From assembly GCA_030823965.1 (NCBI GenBank), contig JAVBYP010000238.1, positions 1-13,051 of the forward strand: DNA of 13,051 nt. The letters are read 5' to 3'. Origin of the DNA: Sideroxydans sp. GTDB taxonomy: Bacteria; Pseudomonadota; Gammaproteobacteria; Burkholderiales; Gallionellaceae. This document shows, piece after piece, positions 11,829-13,051 of this stretch (position 1 is the stretch's first letter; each line of letters opens with the position of its first letter). Below the pieces are notes generated by a model that was given only the letters and a program-made list of their open reading frames with translations, was not told the DNA's origin and did not search any database. The position numbers were made by a program, and so were the translations under genes.

Positions 11829-13051
11829 TTAGAACTCTAGGGGGTCGATGTCTAAAGACCAACGAATTTGCTTGGTTTGTATCACATCCAAGCGCGGCTT
11901 CCACGACCGCAGAAAATCTTGCAGAGTCCTTCTCGCATCGCTTTGCACCAGCAGTTGGACGCGATGATGGTTTGCGCGCTTTGGCATCGCAGCGGGAATG
12001 ACGCCGTACACTTCGACGGGCTTTTCTAACTCAAGCGCGATCACACGTGCACGCTTTAAAAACGCCAATGCCTCCCCTTCTTGTTTCGCTTCTGCGCTCA
12101 ACAGCACTTGGAACATGAAGGGGGGAAAGCCCGCTGACTGGCGTTCTTCCAATAGGATTTGAGCCCATGCCTCATAGTCGTGCGCCCGCAACGCATTGAA
12201 CAAAGGATGCGTCGGGAACGCGGTCTGCACGATCACCTCTCCCACTTTGTCTGCACGCCCAGCACGACCACCGACTTGGGTGAGTTGCGCGAACAGTTTT
12301 TCTGATGCGCGAAAATCGGCGCTGTACAAACCACCATCCGGATTCAACACGCCTACCAAAGTGAGATTAGGGAAGTCATGCCCCTTCGCTAGCATCTGCG
12401 TGCCGACCAGGATGTCCGCCTCACCATCATGAATGCGTTTGCGCATGGCATCCCATGCACCTTTGTTACGCGTGCTGTCGCGGTCCACCCGCAATATGCG
12501 CGCTTGAGGAAAGCGCGCCTGCAATGCCTCTTCGACACGCTGCGTACCCATACCGACGGGTTTGAGATCGGCATCACCACAGGCGGGGCAAGCGTGCGGC
12601 ACACGTTGCTGAGCGCCGCAGTGATGGCAACGCAGCGTGCGGTCTTTGAGATGCAACACCAACTTGCCCGCGCAATGTTTGCACTCGGACAACCAGCCGC
12701 AAGCGGTGCACATCAGCACCGGCGCATAGCCGCGCCGATTGATGAAGATGAGACTCTGCTCTTTACGCTGCAAACGAGTTTCGATGGCTGTGAGCAACGG
12801 CTCACTCAAGCCGTCTTGCAACGGCAACTGACCCACATCAAGACAGCGCACTGTTGGCAGGGTGGCGGGCTGTACTGCGCGTTGAGTGAGTTTCAACATG
12901 GTGTAACGCCCACTTTGCGCGTTGTGCCAACTTTCCAATGAGGGCGTGGCCGAGCCCAACACGATAGGTACGCTTCGCTGATTGGCGCGGAAGATCGCCA
13001 CGTCGCGCGCCGAATAGCGCAGGCCGTCTTGTTGTTTGAACGAGGCATCAT
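11829..13051 (-). CDS. priA: Primosomal protein N' (PriA helicase), C-terminal part; 5' end beyond window
   Basis: 406 codons of an SF2 DNA helicase that restarts stalled replication forks; the N-terminal part lies past the right edge. The frame stays open to the edge and begins DASFKQQDGLRYSARD, the residues that follow the DEEH box. An in-frame GTG at 13001 is therefore internal and not a start. Next come VLGSATPSLESW (motif III region) and the zinc-binding segment with four CxxC pairs (CTACGWLSECKHC, then CHHC and CPAC). The helicase C-terminal motifs follow: VGTQMLAKGHDFPNLTLVGV and QVGGRAGRADK. The stop is TAA at 11829-11831. The visible part is intact and of normal length. Downstream on the same strand, after 82 bp with its own promoter, is the cytochrome gene, so the two are probably separate transcription units. 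Confidence 0.98.
   Translation of the reverse strand, partial: DASFKQQDGLRYSARDVAIFRANQRSVPIVLGSATPSLESWHNAQSGRYTMLKLTQRAVQPATLPTVRCLDVGQLPLQDGLSEPLLTAIETRLQRKEQSLIFINRRGYAPVLMCTACGWLSECKHCAGKLVLHLKDRTLRCHHCGAQQRVPHACPACGDADLKPVGMGTQRVEEALQARFPQARILRVDRDSTRNKGAWDAMRKRIHDGEADILVGTQMLAKGHDFPNLTLVGVLNPDGGLYSADFRASEKLFAQLTQVGGRAGRADKVGEVIVQTAFPTHPLFNALRAHDYEAWAQILLEERQSAGFPPFMFQVLLSAEAKQEGEALAFLKRARVIALELEKPVEVYGVIPAAMPKRANHHRVQLLVQSDARRTLQDFLRSWKPRLDVIQTKQIRWSLDIDPLEF

Noticed and set aside
13001..13001. GTG start for a 390-residue priA product
   Set aside because: The frame continues upstream with conserved PriA sequence (DASFKQQDG) to the window edge, so this codon is an internal Val.
1..13051. 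CRISPR arrays, insertion sequences, prophage or defence genes
   Set aside because: No regularly spaced repeats, transposase, integrase or nuclease-type defence gene was found; the NYN protein alone is not evidence of a defence system.

Overview
The window looks like chromosomal DNA of a betaproteobacterium, probably from the iron/sulfur-oxidising Nitrosomonadales (Gallionellaceae, Sulfuricellaceae or Thiobacillus-like). This is inferred from the style of the proteins and the gene neighbourhoods (argS followed by a small Gly-rich membrane protein gene, priA, an Isp-type hydrogenase), not from a marker gene. Coding density is high. I see no rRNA, tRNA, CRISPR array or insertion sequence.

Layout. 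Minus strand, 1-1774: argS, followed after 18 bp by the first 26 codons of a small membrane protein gene that leaves the window. 1775-2056 is a divergent intergenic region with a REP-like GC-rich repeat, a nested inverted repeat, a strong extended -10 for argS and a plausible promoter for the plus-strand operon. Plus strand, 2057-8701: a seven-gene [NiFe]-hydrogenase cluster, hypC/hupF-like, hupK/hoxV-like, maturation endopeptidase, small subunit (hynS), isp1, isp2, large subunit (hynL). Minus strand, 11746-8715: a membrane c-type cytochrome, an FAD-linked D-2-hydroxyacid dehydrogenase and a NYN-LOTUS protein, apparently co-transcribed from a promoter with an unusual dyad in its spacer. Minus strand, 13051-11829: the C-terminal part of priA.

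How the hydrogenase genes work together. HynS (Tat signal, three FeS clusters) and HynL (NiFe site) form the periplasmic H2-activating dimer. Isp1 is a five-helix, His-rich membrane protein like a b-type cytochrome, and Isp2 is a cytoplasmic DsrK/HdrD-like FeS protein. Having isp1 and isp2 between hynS and hynL is the arrangement of Isp-type (group 1e) hydrogenases known from Thiocapsa and relatives, where electrons cross the membrane between H2 and quinone or sulfur metabolism. The three leading genes encode maturation factors: a HypC/HupF-type chaperone, a HupK/HoxV-type scaffold that is visibly a degenerate copy of the large subunit, and the nickel-dependent endopeptidase that would remove 15 residues from HynL. 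The general factors HypA, B, D, E and F are not in the window.

Most junctions in this operon are 4-base ATGA overlaps, and an 11-codon mini-ORF with the same coupling at both ends lies between isp1 and isp2. The most notable points are the pairing of HoxL/HoxV-type maturation genes with an enzyme whose proximal-cluster ligands look oxygen-sensitive, a His-rich loop in HynL, the coupled mini-ORF, the uncharacterised membrane cytochrome next to the flavin dehydrogenase, and the MerR-like promoter architecture in front of it.
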